Shown here: in pieces, positions 51,048 to 59,607 of the stretch | How positions within the stretch are numbered: the first letter of the stretch is position 1 | Layout of the letters: every line of letters begins with the position of its first letter | NCBI GenBank assembly: GCA_964229355.1 | Contig: CAXRDE010000002.1 | Coordinates: 62,001-126,000 of the forward strand | Source: CAXRDE01 sp964229355 | Lineage (GTDB): Bacteria > Cyanobacteriota > Sericytochromatia > UBA7694 | Direction of reading: 5' to 3' | Length of the DNA: 64,000 bases | The notes under the pieces: generated by a model | Told to the model about the DNA's origin: nothing | Seen by the model: only the letters and a program-made list of their open reading frames with translations | Databases searched by the model: none | Translations under genes and position numbers: made by a program

Positions 51048-53213
51048 TTATAAGTCTGCCAGGCAGTAAGGACAAGTGTCGATGCCCTCTTCTACGGTGG
51101 CATAGCAAGACGGACATTTGCGGTTGCTTTTGGCCTGAGAGGCTTCACCGGCGGCTGGCAAAGCTGCTTTGGGTTTTGTCATTTCGGCCAGCAAACGGGC
51201 TGCCGCAATTTCTGGCGACAGATCCTCAGGGCTAGGAGCTGTTTTGACGGGAGGTGCTTGAGCCGCTGCGCTGCTCGTATGGGGTGGCGCTTCCGGTCCT
51301 CCCATATCATCATAATTCTTTTTCTTCTTGCGCGGGTTAAATTCCGCAATCATATTTTCGACTTCTTCAGGGGTTGCTTTGCGACCGTTATGGGCCCATA
51401 AGTCGATGCCTGCGCCGTCTAAAGTGAAGTAATGCTGAATGGGTACAGGGTCGTCCTGGCCTTCGTCGGTCAGGGTTACCCGGATGACCTCATCAAAGTC
51501 GGTATAGCCGTCGCGCACCAGCATTTGTGAAAACTGCATGAGTGGCACCATACCGTTGCGACGTGCTGCAATACGAATTTCGTCTTTGTTACTTTCTTTG
51601 TTGATGATTTCACGCAATTCGTCGTTCATGACCATGAGCTCATAAACACCCAACCGGCCTTTGTAGCCACTGCTGCACTTTTCGCAACCCTCTGGGTTGT
51701 GCTTGTGTACGCGCACGACGCCGTCATCATCTTTAAAGGGGTAACGCACAAATTTAATCACACTGGCTTCAGGCTCATACAAAATACGACAGTGTGGACA
51801 GATTCTTCTCACCAGACGTTGGGCCAATACCATAACCGTTGAAGAGGAGATCAAAAAGCCGTCTAAGCCCATCTCTTGCAAACGGGTGATCGCGCCAGGC
51901 GCATCGTTAGTGTGCAAAGAGGTAAACACAAGGTGACCGGTTAGGGCGGATTCAATGGCGATGTGAGCCAGCTCCTTATCTCGGGTTTCCCCGATGAGCA
52001 TGATATCGGGATCCTGTCGCAAGAAGGCCTTCAGAATGCGTGCGAAGGTGAGACCAATCTCAGGTTGGGCCTGGGTTTGGGTAATGCCCGCCAGATCGTA
52101 TTCAATGGGATCTTCCGCGGTGGAAATGTTTACATCAGGCGTATTCCGCTCTGCCAAAATGGAGTAAAGCGACGTGGTTTTTCCGGAACCGGTGGGACCA
52201 CACACAAAAATAATGCCGTAGGGACGCTGAACCAGCTCCCGCACCTTGTTGAGCAGTTCAGGATATTGAAAGAGAATATCCAGGCCCAGTTGGGTGTTGG
52301 AGTTATCCAGAATCCGCATAACAATTTTTTCGCCGAACTTAGAGGGTAGGGTGGATACCCGAAAGTCGATGTTGCGGCCGTTAAAGCGGCGACGCAAACG
52401 ACCATCCTGGGGCAAGCGTTTTTCGGCAATGTTTAAGTTGGTAATGATCTTAAAGCGCGAAGCCAGGGCGCTGGCGATTTTTTTCGGGTACTCGTCGGTT
52501 TCATGCAAAACACCGTCAATGCGGTAACGCAAACGTACCACGTGCTCCTGGGGCTCAATATGAATATCACTAACCCCTTTTTTAATGGCGTTGGCGAGAA
52601 TGGCGTTGGCCAGACGTACGATAGGTGCGGCATCGGCGTCACCATCATCGTATTCTTCATCATCATCGACTTCTTCGACATCCATCTCGTTGAGAATATC
52701 GCTGGTATCGTGCTCTTGATCTGTAGAAATCCCTACAGGGCCTTTGGGCGCGCTGTCTTTGGCACTTTCGAACTGCTCGTTCAAAAAGCTGTAGAAGTCG
52801 TCTTCGGTAATCACCACCGCACGGACGTTAATGCTTTTTCCGATTTTTTTGCTCACCGCCATGCGTACGTCATCAATGGCGGGTAAGTCTTGGGGGTTGA
52901 CCATTGCAATGGTCAGGTTATTGCCCACAAAGTTAATCGGCACCAATTGGCGTTGACGAATGAGATTCTCGGGGACCAACTCTACCAGGTCCGGCGTGAG
53001 TGTAATGGTCTTCAAATTGACATAAGAAATACCAAATTGATACTCTAACGCAGACTTGATATTGTGCTCTGTAACAATTTCTGAGTCCATCAGAATTTGT
53101 CCCAAAGATTTTTTTGAGGTCTTTTGTTCAATCAATGCTTTTTCGAGCTGATCTTCTGTGATCATACCCGCTTCCAGCAAGATTTCACCGAGTCTTTTTC
53201 TGACTAAGGCCAT
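51048..53213 (-). CDS. pilB: Pilus assembly ATPase PilB with C-terminal zinc ribbon
   Basis: 721-aa extension ATPase. N-terminal MshEN-type domains (1-~150, including LGEILLEAGMITEDQLEKAL, c-di-GMP-binding in some PilB/MshE), acidic linker (~165-195), then the GspE core: Walker A GPTGSGKTT (339-347), Walker B DIMLIGETRD, and the tetracysteine C-P-H-C...C-x-x-C zinc site. Unlike usual PilB (~570 aa) it carries ~130 more residues after the core: a GYF-like basic patch, Pro/Ala linker, and a terminal zinc ribbon CPSCYATVEEGIDTCPYC. Confidence 0.94.
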   Translation of the reverse strand: MALVRKRLGEILLEAGMITEDQLEKALIEQKTSKKSLGQILMDSEIVTEHNIKSALEYQFGISYVNLKTITLTPDLVELVPENLIRQRQLVPINFVGNNLTIAMVNPQDLPAIDDVRMAVSKKIGKSINVRAVVITEDDFYSFLNEQFESAKDSAPKGPVGISTDQEHDTSDILNEMDVEEVDDDEEYDDGDADAAPIVRLANAILANAIKKGVSDIHIEPQEHVVRLRYRIDGVLHETDEYPKKIASALASRFKIITNLNIAEKRLPQDGRLRRRFNGRNIDFRVSTLPSKFGEKIVMRILDNSNTQLGLDILFQYPELLNKVRELVQRPYGIIFVCGPTGSGKTTSLYSILAERNTPDVNISTAEDPIEYDLAGITQTQAQPEIGLTFARILKAFLRQDPDIMLIGETRDKELAHIAIESALTGHLVFTSLHTNDAPGAITRLQEMGLDGFLISSSTVMVLAQRLVRRICPHCRILYEPEASVIKFVRYPFKDDDGVVRVHKHNPEGCEKCSSGYKGRLGVYELMVMNDELREIINKESNKDEIRIAARRNGMVPLMQFSQMLVRDGYTDFDEVIRVTLTDEGQDDPVPIQHYFTLDGAGIDLWAHNGRKATPEEVENMIAEFNPRKKKKNYDDMGGPEAPPHTSSAAAQAPPVKTAPSPEDLSPEIAAARLLAEMTKPKAALPAAGEASQAKSNRKCPSCYATVEEGIDTCPYCLADL

Positions 53214-53241
53214 GCTTGGGGGTGACTACCTTCTTTATGAT

Positions 53242-53571
53242 TTAATAGCGAGATACTGTCTCGATCAGTTGAGACAGGTTAAATCCGTCGGTGACACTGG
53301 CGAATACGATTAACAATTCGCCCTGTGCTAATCCTGATAATAAGGTAATACCTTCTTCGGTTTCAAGCACTAATCGACGAACCGTGCCACGCTGCATGCG
53401 CTTAATCTGAGCGCTAATGCCGCTGTAAACTTGTGTTGCGGTATTTCCCAGATCGGCAGGTGCGGTTTCCAGGGTTGATGCTACCAGGGTGCCATCCGTG
53501 CCTGCGATGGCAGAACCCGAAACACCGGTCATTTGATTCACGGTTTGCATAATGTTGTTGTAATCGGCCAT
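53242..53571 (-). CDS. Roadblock/LC7 domain protein
   Basis: 109-aa single Roadblock/LC7 domain (MglB/dynein light-chain fold), with SAIAGTDGTLVAST and IKRMQRGTVRRLVLETEEG. Such domains bind and regulate Ras-like GTPases such as MglA, which set pilus polarity in other bacteria. No MglA gene is present here. It lies 28 nt before pilB and 2 nt after the larger LC7 protein, so both are part of the pil operon. Related to the C-terminal domain of that neighbour. Confidence 0.88.
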   Translation of the reverse strand: MADYNNIMQTVNQMTGVSGSAIAGTDGTLVASTLETAPADLGNTATQVYSGISAQIKRMQRGTVRRLVLETEEGITLLSGLAQGELLIVFASVTDGFNLSQLIETVSRY

Positions 53572-53573
53572 TG

Positions 53574-55400
53574 TTATTGTCTCCCACTCATTGCAATTAC
53601 GGCAGCCAGTAGTTTGTTCAGGCTGAAGTCAGCGCTGTTTTCACCAAAGACGACGAGGGTTCCCATTTCCAGGGTTGAAAGTACGGTGTATCCCATATCT
53701 GTTTCGATAACAATACGACGCATACCTCCCCGTTGCATTTGTTTCACTTGTGCATCTAAGTTTAAGTAAATTGAAGAGGTTAAGGCGCCGACGATTTCTT
53801 TATCCACATCATCAGGCATGGTGGTGGCAATGACTAAACCATCGTTGCCCACAATCAAGGTGCCCATAACACCGGGTACGTCAGTGACTTCTTTGAGGAG
53901 TTCATCAAAAGATTGCCCCTGAGCCGCAAGAATGACCTGGGTGGTGGTTAATCCTTTCGAACCCAGTTTCTCAGCGCGACGAATAATGTCTTCCAGGGTG
54001 CTTTGGTCCACTAACATTTTGCCCATAGGGGCTAAGCCCTCTTTGGGGGCTTCTGTTTTTTCAGGGGCAGGGGCACTGGCGTTTTCAAGCTTAAAGCTTG
54101 ATAAGAAGTCTGAACCAATGCTGTCGGTTGAGAAGGCTGCGGGTGCAGGTTCCGGGGTTCCCCCCAGATCTTCAAAACTCATATTTTCAATATCACCCAG
54201 TGGACTGGCCGCAGGGGCGGGCGTGTCGCCAAACAGATCATCGAGGGCATTGTCGAGTTTATTGGAGTCGAACATGCTTTTATTCGCGGCAGGTGCTGGA
54301 GCGGGAACCGCCGCAGCAGGGGCGGGGGCAGGGGCTGCCGCAGGGGCATCGCCAAACAGATCGTCGAGAGCGTTGTCGAGTTTGTTGGCATCAAAACCGC
54401 CGTCTGCTGAGGCGGCAGGGCTTGGTGTGGATCCAACTTCACCCGCGGGATCTTCTCCAAACAGGTTGTCCAATTCAGAATCGAGTTGGTTGGCATCAAA
54501 AAGGCCACCCCCTTCTGCTGCAGGAGCTGGAGCGGGTGCCGGGGCTGGAGCAGGTGCTGCGACGGGCGCCGGAGCGGGGGCGGGAGCATCGCCGAACAGA
54601 TCGTCGAGCGCATTGTCTAACTGGTTCGCGTCAAACATGCTGTCTGCCGCAGGCGCAGGTGCTGCAGCGGGGGCTGGAGCAGGTGCAGGTGCGGCGGGCT
54701 CGCCGAATAAATCATCTAAAGCGCTGTCCAATTGATTGGCGTCGAACATGCTGTCTCCAGATGCAGGAGCTGCCGCAGGCGCAGGAGCGGGCGCTGCGGG
54801 CGCATCACCAAACAGATCGCCGAGGGCGTTGTCAAGCTGATTCGCGTCAAAGAGACCCGCATCGGCGGCCGGCGCCGGGGCTGGCGCAGGGCTTGACGTG
54901 GGTTTGTCATCGAGCAAAGAATCCAGGGCGTTATTGAGTGCACTGGAGTCGAAAGAAGCGTCCGCTGCAGGTGGGGGAGCAGCAGCTTTCGGCGCAGCGG
55001 GTGGAGGGGTAAAGGCTGCGGGAGCTGGAGCTGCGGGGCGGCCAGGAGCAGCAGGGGCTGGAGGTGGTGTGAAAGCCGCAGGTGGTGGGGTTAGCGGTTT
55101 TTTAGCGGAAATGGGAGAAGGAGCCTTCTTGATGGGAGAAGGACTGGCTTTGCCGCTGGTTTTTTTCTGTGGTGCGCTTTTGCCGCCTTTGCCTTTGAGC
55201 ATGACGATGGTCGCGGCGACCACAAGTACCAAAACCACAGCGATGACAGCAATGAGTCCCATAGAGACTCCGCCTGCTGCCGCAGCGGGTGCAGCAGCGT
55301 CAGTAGCTGCCTGTGATTTGATTAATGGAAACAGAATCAGGCAGAGCCCGAGCATCCATTCTTTCAAGCCTTTTTGCTGAGGCTTCACCCCTCTTTGCAT
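53574..55400 (-). CDS. Membrane-anchored LC7 protein with DDLFG repeats
   Basis: 608-aa protein. Start at ATG 55400 (MQRGVKPQQKG), preceded by AAGGAG spaced 9 nt. Residues ~15-35 are a signal peptide; a second hydrophobic segment (~50-70, GLIAVIAVVLVLVVAATIVML) anchors it. Then Pro/Ala linkers carry seven copies of a motif FDxNxLDxALDDLFGD (~160-460), each separated by Ala-Pro spacers. The last ~115 residues form a Roadblock/LC7 domain like the next gene. The repeat resembles short linear motifs that dock a partner many times. First gene of the pil operon, behind an extended -10 promoter. No described family has this architecture that I know. Confidence 0.85.
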   Translation of the reverse strand: MQRGVKPQQKGLKEWMLGLCLILFPLIKSQAATDAAAPAAAAGGVSMGLIAVIAVVLVLVVAATIVMLKGKGGKSAPQKKTSGKASPSPIKKAPSPISAKKPLTPPPAAFTPPPAPAAPGRPAAPAPAAFTPPPAAPKAAAPPPAADASFDSSALNNALDSLLDDKPTSSPAPAPAPAADAGLFDANQLDNALGDLFGDAPAAPAPAPAAAPASGDSMFDANQLDSALDDLFGEPAAPAPAPAPAAAPAPAADSMFDANQLDNALDDLFGDAPAPAPAPVAAPAPAPAPAPAPAAEGGGLFDANQLDSELDNLFGEDPAGEVGSTPSPAASADGGFDANKLDNALDDLFGDAPAAAPAPAPAAAVPAPAPAANKSMFDSNKLDNALDDLFGDTPAPAASPLGDIENMSFEDLGGTPEPAPAAFSTDSIGSDFLSSFKLENASAPAPEKTEAPKEGLAPMGKMLVDQSTLEDIIRRAEKLGSKGLTTTQVILAAQGQSFDELLKEVTDVPGVMGTLIVGNDGLVIATTMPDDVDKEIVGALTSSIYLNLDAQVKQMQRGGMRRIVIETDMGYTVLSTLEMGTLVVFGENSADFSLNKLLAAVIAMSGRQ

Positions 55401-55487
55401 AGTAGGAGCTCCTTTTGTGTTCATAATTTTGTTTTCACTTGTACGTTGTTTAACCCATAGTTGGACAGGTGATTTAGAGTTCAAGAA

Positions 55488-55496
55488 ATTATAGCA
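55488..55496 (-). promoter_or_regulatory. Extended -10 of the LC7-pil operon
   Basis: TGCTATAAT on the minus strand: perfect TATAAT plus the TGn extension, inside the gap after phnE. Only a weak -35 (CAGTTG, 17-bp spacer). It gives a leader of ~80 nt. Confidence 0.6.
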
Positions 55497-55500
55497 CATC

Positions 55501-56448
55501 TCAAATCACCCAACTGCGCAATCTGGCACTGCACCAGTCGACGAGCATCACCAATACGATCAGAATGAGCACAATGGTGGAAGCCTCTTGATACTGAAAC
55601 GTTCGGAAAGAGGTGTTGAGTAAGTGTCCAATGCCTCCAGCACCAATTAAGCCGAGTACTGAAGCGGCGCGAATATTGGTCTCAAAACGATAAAGGGTAA
55701 AGGAAATTAAATCGGGCAACATTTGTGGCAGCACGGCAAAAGAAAGGGTCTGGTAATAATTGGCTCCGGTGGCGCGAATGGCTTCGACCACGCCGCCATC
55801 GATATTCTCAATAGACTCAGACAGCAGTTTTGTAAGGACTGTCATGGTATGCACCGCCAACGCCAGGGTGCCCGCAAAGGGGCCCAGTCCCACGGCAGAA
55901 ACAAAAACCAGGCCCAGGGCGAGGTCGGGTACCGTGCGCAACAGGTTAATAACAAAGCGAATGCTTTGGTAAATGGCCGGGTGTGGCGACGTATTGCTGG
56001 CGGCTAAAAAAGCGAGGGGAAAGGCAACGATCAGAGCCAGGACGGTCCCTGTCAGTGCCATTTGAATGGTTTGTATGGTGGCTCCCACAATGGTGTTGGG
56101 GAAGGTGTTATTCCACCAGCGGCGTTTCTGTTTGCTTTTTTCGGCGTCGAGGGGTAGGGGAAGCAAAAGTTCACCGGGGCTTAGCCCCTCTGGAACAGAA
56201 TAAGACTCGATGGTACGAACCCGAGTAAAGTCCGGGGGAAACATGCGCTTGACGGTGGCCGCAATTTTGGGGGACTCAATGACAAGTTCCTGAAATTTAA
56301 AATTGGCTCCTTCAAAAGCCCAGAGCAGGGTCAAAATGGCAAGCACAAGAAAAAACCACTTGCGCTTTCCCTTGTGTGGCGCAGGTGGGGCCTGTTTGAG
56401 AACCTCTTCGCGCAGTTCTCCGGTGCGCTTCCAGTTGTTTTGATTCAT
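55501..56448 (-). CDS. phnE: Phosphonate-type ABC transporter permease
   Basis: 315-aa permease, ~6 membrane segments; the coupling motif with EAIRATGANYYQTLSFAVLPQ fits the PhnE/PtxC family. An unusual ~80-residue loop after the first helix (~50-115) contains IESYSVPEGLSPGELLLPL. It overlaps phnC by 4 nt. Exports nothing; it imports phosphonate, phosphite or phosphate esters with PhnC and PhnD. Confidence 0.9.
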   Translation of the reverse strand: MNQNNWKRTGELREEVLKQAPPAPHKGKRKWFFLVLAILTLLWAFEGANFKFQELVIESPKIAATVKRMFPPDFTRVRTIESYSVPEGLSPGELLLPLPLDAEKSKQKRRWWNNTFPNTIVGATIQTIQMALTGTVLALIVAFPLAFLAASNTSPHPAIYQSIRFVINLLRTVPDLALGLVFVSAVGLGPFAGTLALAVHTMTVLTKLLSESIENIDGGVVEAIRATGANYYQTLSFAVLPQMLPDLISFTLYRFETNIRAASVLGLIGAGGIGHLLNTSFRTFQYQEASTIVLILIVLVMLVDWCSARLRSWVI

Positions 56449-57242
56449 GACTTGGCCTGTTGATAGCGTTGATAAATCGCGTTAACCACGTCTGCACTCA
56501 GGTGCTCGGGGCGATTGTCAAAGGCCACCTCACCTTCTGCCAGACCAATAATGCGATCAGAGTATTTTCGGGTCATTTCGAGGGTGTGTAAGCTCACAAT
56601 GGTACTGATGCCATCCTCACGGGCCACCCGTTGCAAGATGTCCAAGACGGTTTCTGAGAGTTTGGGGTCAAGACTGGCGACGGGCTCGTCCGCAAGAATC
56701 AAGCGGGGTTTTTGCATGAGCGTACGGGCAATGGCCACGCGCTGTTGCTCTCCACCGCTGAGGGCATCAGCCCGTTTGTAAGCATGGCTGAGCATGCCCA
56801 CGCGCTCTAAATTAATGAGTGCGGCTTCTTTATCTTCTTGACTAAAGCGCCGTAACGTACTGCTAAAGGTGCCCGTATAACCGAGTTTTCCCGAGAGCAC
56901 GTTGTCAATGACCGAAAGGCGCTTCACAATGTTGAACTGTTGAAAGATCATACCGGTTTTGCGACGCCAGCGCCGCAGTGATTTACCTTTAAGGGTATTG
57001 ATGTCCACCACCTTATCGGAGTTTGTATCCAAAAAAATGGCTTCGGGGACACGTATCTCACCGCCACTGGCATCTACCAGGCGGTTAATGCAGCGTAAAA
57101 ACGTCGATTTGCCGGCACCGCTGAGTCCAATGAGACCAATAAACTGTCCCTCTAAAATCTCCAGATTGATACCTTTTAAAATGATCCGTTGATCGCTATA
57201 GCTTTTTTGCAGGTTACGAATATCTAAAATGGGCGGGCTCAT
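56445..57242 (-). CDS. phnC: Phosphonate-type ABC transporter ATPase
   Basis: 265-aa ABC ATPase. Walker A GLSGAGKST, Q-loop MIFQQFN, signature LSGGEQQRVAIART, Walker B LILADEPVASLDP and His in SLHTLEM. The sequence VKRLSVIDNVLSGKLG after the Q-loop is typical of PhnC. Overlaps 4 nt with both phnD upstream and phnE downstream, a tight three-gene importer operon. Confidence 0.92.
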   Translation of the reverse strand: MSPPILDIRNLQKSYSDQRIILKGINLEILEGQFIGLIGLSGAGKSTFLRCINRLVDASGGEIRVPEAIFLDTNSDKVVDINTLKGKSLRRWRRKTGMIFQQFNIVKRLSVIDNVLSGKLGYTGTFSSTLRRFSQEDKEAALINLERVGMLSHAYKRADALSGGEQQRVAIARTLMQKPRLILADEPVASLDPKLSETVLDILQRVAREDGISTIVSLHTLEMTRKYSDRIIGLAEGEVAFDNRPEHLSADVVNAIYQRYQQAKS

Positions 57243-58162
57243 GGCTGCTCTTTCGCTTTCAATTGAATACCAGATAGTTCAAAGGCTTCACGAATACCCT
57301 GGTAATCGGTATCGTTGGCTTCTACAAAGCGTTCAATGCGGTAGAGGTCGTAAAGCTGTTTTTTGCCCGCTTCGGTGGTGTGCAGGTTTAAGAAAAACTG
57401 CTGCATTTTTTTGACCACGTCTTCGGGTAAGGTTTTGCTCACGCACAGATTGTCTGAAGGAATGGGTTCAGACACTTGTATGACTTCAAGTTCTGCAATT
57501 TGCTCGGGTTTTAAGATGTGCTGCCAGGCGGCGTCTTGACCCGCCTTGTCGTTGGCATAGGTGGCTCCTGCGGCGACCTTTTTATTGTAGACCGCCAGGA
57601 CGGTAGCGTCGTGACCGCCCGAAAACAAAACGTTCTCAAAGTCAGTTTGCGGATCGATACCCGCTGCTTTGAACATTTTTAAAGGAAAAATATAACCCGC
57701 TGTCGATAAATTGTCACCAAAAGCCATGCTTTTACCCTTGAGGTCAGCAAGGGACTTAATCTGACTGTCTTTGCGGGCGAAAATAACCGAGTAATAATAA
57801 GGCACTTCACCCCGTTGGGTGCGTAAGATGACTTTGACACCCGCTTCCTGGGCTGCCATGACGTAAGAGGCGGGGGTTAAGAACGCTGCATCCAAACTTC
57901 CGTTTCGGAAGGCCTCCACAAGCCCCGTGTAGTCGGTGGCGAGTACGGCCTGAACTTCTCGCCCCAGATCTGCTGATAGCGATTCCACAAGGGGTTGCGC
58001 GTTGCGCTGAATCTCGGCGGTGTTTTCAGAAGGAATGAATCCCAGGCGCAGGGGCGTATTTTTAGAGGCTTCCTGATCTGTGTTGGTCTCAGCCGCGTTT
58101 TGGGGACAGGCGCTGAGCAGAAGCATCAATGCAGCGCACCACCAGAAAAGCAATTTTTTCAC
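57239..58162 (-). CDS. phnD: Phosphonate/phosphite-binding lipoprotein
   Basis: 307-aa periplasmic-type binding protein of the PhnD/PtxB family, with a lipobox SAC (Cys19) so membrane-tethered. Family motifs: LRLGFIPSENTAEIQRNAQPLVE (two parts), FLTPASYVMAAQEAG and SGGHDATVLAVYNKKV. Start codon is GTG with AAGGA 10 nt upstream. No C-P lyase or phosphonatase gene is within the window, so the ligand (phosphite, 2-aminoethylphosphonate or other) is not fixed. Confidence 0.9.
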   Translation of the reverse strand: MKKLLFWWCAALMLLLSACPQNAAETNTDQEASKNTPLRLGFIPSENTAEIQRNAQPLVESLSADLGREVQAVLATDYTGLVEAFRNGSLDAAFLTPASYVMAAQEAGVKVILRTQRGEVPYYYSVIFARKDSQIKSLADLKGKSMAFGDNLSTAGYIFPLKMFKAAGIDPQTDFENVLFSGGHDATVLAVYNKKVAAGATYANDKAGQDAAWQHILKPEQIAELEVIQVSEPIPSDNLCVSKTLPEDVVKKMQQFFLNLHTTEAGKKQLYDLYRIERFVEANDTDYQGIREAFELSGIQLKAKEQP

Positions 58163-58207
58163 GTTATCTTAATCCTTACAGGCCAGAACCTGATAATTTT
58201 GAATCAC

Positions 58208-58216
58208 AGTATAACA
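58208..58216 (-). promoter_or_regulatory. Extended -10 of phnDCE operon
   Basis: TGTTATACT on the minus strand, an extended -10 with 5/6 match. It predicts a leader of ~40 nt before the GTG start at 58162. Confidence 0.5.
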
Positions 58217-58294
58217 GAGTGCTGCTCTGGCTCCGATTACTTTTGGCATATCTTTGTGCTAACGTAAGAGCAATCATGTCTCACGAGGTAAGCG

Positions 58295-59140
58295 ATGCAA
58301 ATTGGAAATTATCAAGTACACACCTTAAATACAGGCTTTTTTGCTCTGGACGGAGGCGCCATGTTTGGGGTGGTGCCTAAAAAATTATGGAGCCGTGAGC
58401 ATCCGGCGGATGAGGAGAATCGCATTCGCATGGCCCTGCGGACCTTATTGCTGAAAAGTGCTGACCGGGTCGTGCTTGTGGATACGGGCATTGGTAATAA
58501 ATTTGCTGAAAAGTACCAAAAAATATATGGCATTGATCAGGGCACTCACCCTTTGTTCGATGCCCTGGCTCAGCATGGGGTGACTCCCGCTGACGTTACC
58601 GATGTGGTGTTAACCCATTTGCATTTTGATCACGCTGGTGGCGCGACCCACTACGATAGTGAACAGAACCTGGTGCCCAGTTTTCCTGGCGCACGGCACT
58701 GGATTCAATCGCGCAACTTGGAGTGGGCTTACCATCCCACGGAAAAAGACAGAGCCTCTTATCTACTGGAAAATGTGGAGCCGATTAAAGCTGCGGGGCT
58801 TTTTGAGGTGCGCTCTAGTGCCGGAGAGCTTTTCCCAGGTGTTTCGGCCTGGGTATCTGATGGACATACCATTGGTCAGCAACTGGTCAAGGTCTCCGAT
58901 GGCAAAAATACCCTGGTGTTCTGCGCCGATATTATTCCCATGGCGAGCCACTTAAAACTTCCTTATATCATGGGCTATGATCTTCAACCCCTGGTGACCT
59001 TAGAAGAGAAACGTCGAATTTTAACCCAGGCTGCGTCCGAAGACTGGATTTTGGTCTTTGAACATGACCCTGACATTGCGGCCTGTCGTATTTACCAGGA
59101 TGAAAAGGGCTTTGGGGTGCGCGAAAGCCTTAATTTTTAA
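58295..59140 (+). CDS. Metallo-beta-lactamase-fold hydrolase
   Basis: 281-aa MBL-fold enzyme. Metal-binding T-H-L-H-F-D-H (His108, His110, Asp112, His113), a later His in DGHTIGQ, and His in EHDPDI. Sequence order GFFALDGGAMFGVVP then LVDTGIGN resembles the glyoxalase II-like and lactonase-like (AttM/quorum-quenching) subgroup. Hydrolyses an ester, thioester or lactone; substrate unknown. Divergently placed from phnD. Confidence 0.85.
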   Translation: MQIGNYQVHTLNTGFFALDGGAMFGVVPKKLWSREHPADEENRIRMALRTLLLKSADRVVLVDTGIGNKFAEKYQKIYGIDQGTHPLFDALAQHGVTPADVTDVVLTHLHFDHAGGATHYDSEQNLVPSFPGARHWIQSRNLEWAYHPTEKDRASYLLENVEPIKAAGLFEVRSSAGELFPGVSAWVSDGHTIGQQLVKVSDGKNTLVFCADIIPMASHLKLPYIMGYDLQPLVTLEEKRRILTQAASEDWILVFEHDPDIAACRIYQDEKGFGVRESLNF

Positions 59141-59148
59141 GCCTGTCT

Positions 59149-59607
59149 TTAAGACCGAGAGAGGAGCTGGGCCAGCTTTTGGCTCCAGGGCGCGATGCGT
59201 TCTGTGTGCAAAGCTTGCTCCAGTTCGCCCCGGTAAAGCTGTTCCAGTTGACGCTCAGACAGATGAATTTGCAAAGTATCTAAAAAGTTTTGTGCCAGTT
59301 CTCGATCTCGACGCTGAATCGTCAGCCAGCAAAAGCCCTGCGCTGCAGCGGGAATATGGCGAAAGGTCATTAAACTTGGGGCCTGCAGGGTCAGGGTCCC
59401 TTTGCCGTGCCAGCGGGTGTGAAGCTGTGCCTTTTGAATGGCCAGGTAGGGAATATGAATGGTGCGAATGCGGGAGCGAAACAGGCCGGTAAAGCGATCT
59501 GCCCACTGGTACTCAATGACCAGAGCTTGTGCTTCCAAACGCGCCAGTCCAAAGGCTTTGCCCAGGGATGTTTTGATGTGAAAAGGTAAGCTCAGACTGT
59601 CTAACAT
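59149..59607 (-). CDS. Small conserved-looking protein beside manC
   Basis: 152-aa soluble protein without signal peptide; predicted beta-rich first half (LVIEYQWADRFTGLFRSRIRTIHIPYLAIQ in parts), helical end. It could have a PH-like barrel fold, but I do not recognise a family. Its ATG overlaps the manC stop by 1 nt (TAATG), so it is translated from the manC mRNA and may act in mannose/GDP-sugar metabolism. It converges with the MBL gene, 8 nt apart. Confidence 0.65.
   Translation of the reverse strand: MLDSLSLPFHIKTSLGKAFGLARLEAQALVIEYQWADRFTGLFRSRIRTIHIPYLAIQKAQLHTRWHGKGTLTLQAPSLMTFRHIPAAAQGFCWLTIQRRDRELAQNFLDTLQIHLSERQLEQLYRGELEQALHTERIAPWSQKLAQLLSRS

Noticed and set aside
54098..54937. 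Long plus-strand ORFs opposite the LC7 repeat protein
   Set aside because: Shadow frames caused by GC-rich Ala/Pro codons; the minus frame has signal peptide, anchor, repeats and LC7 domain.
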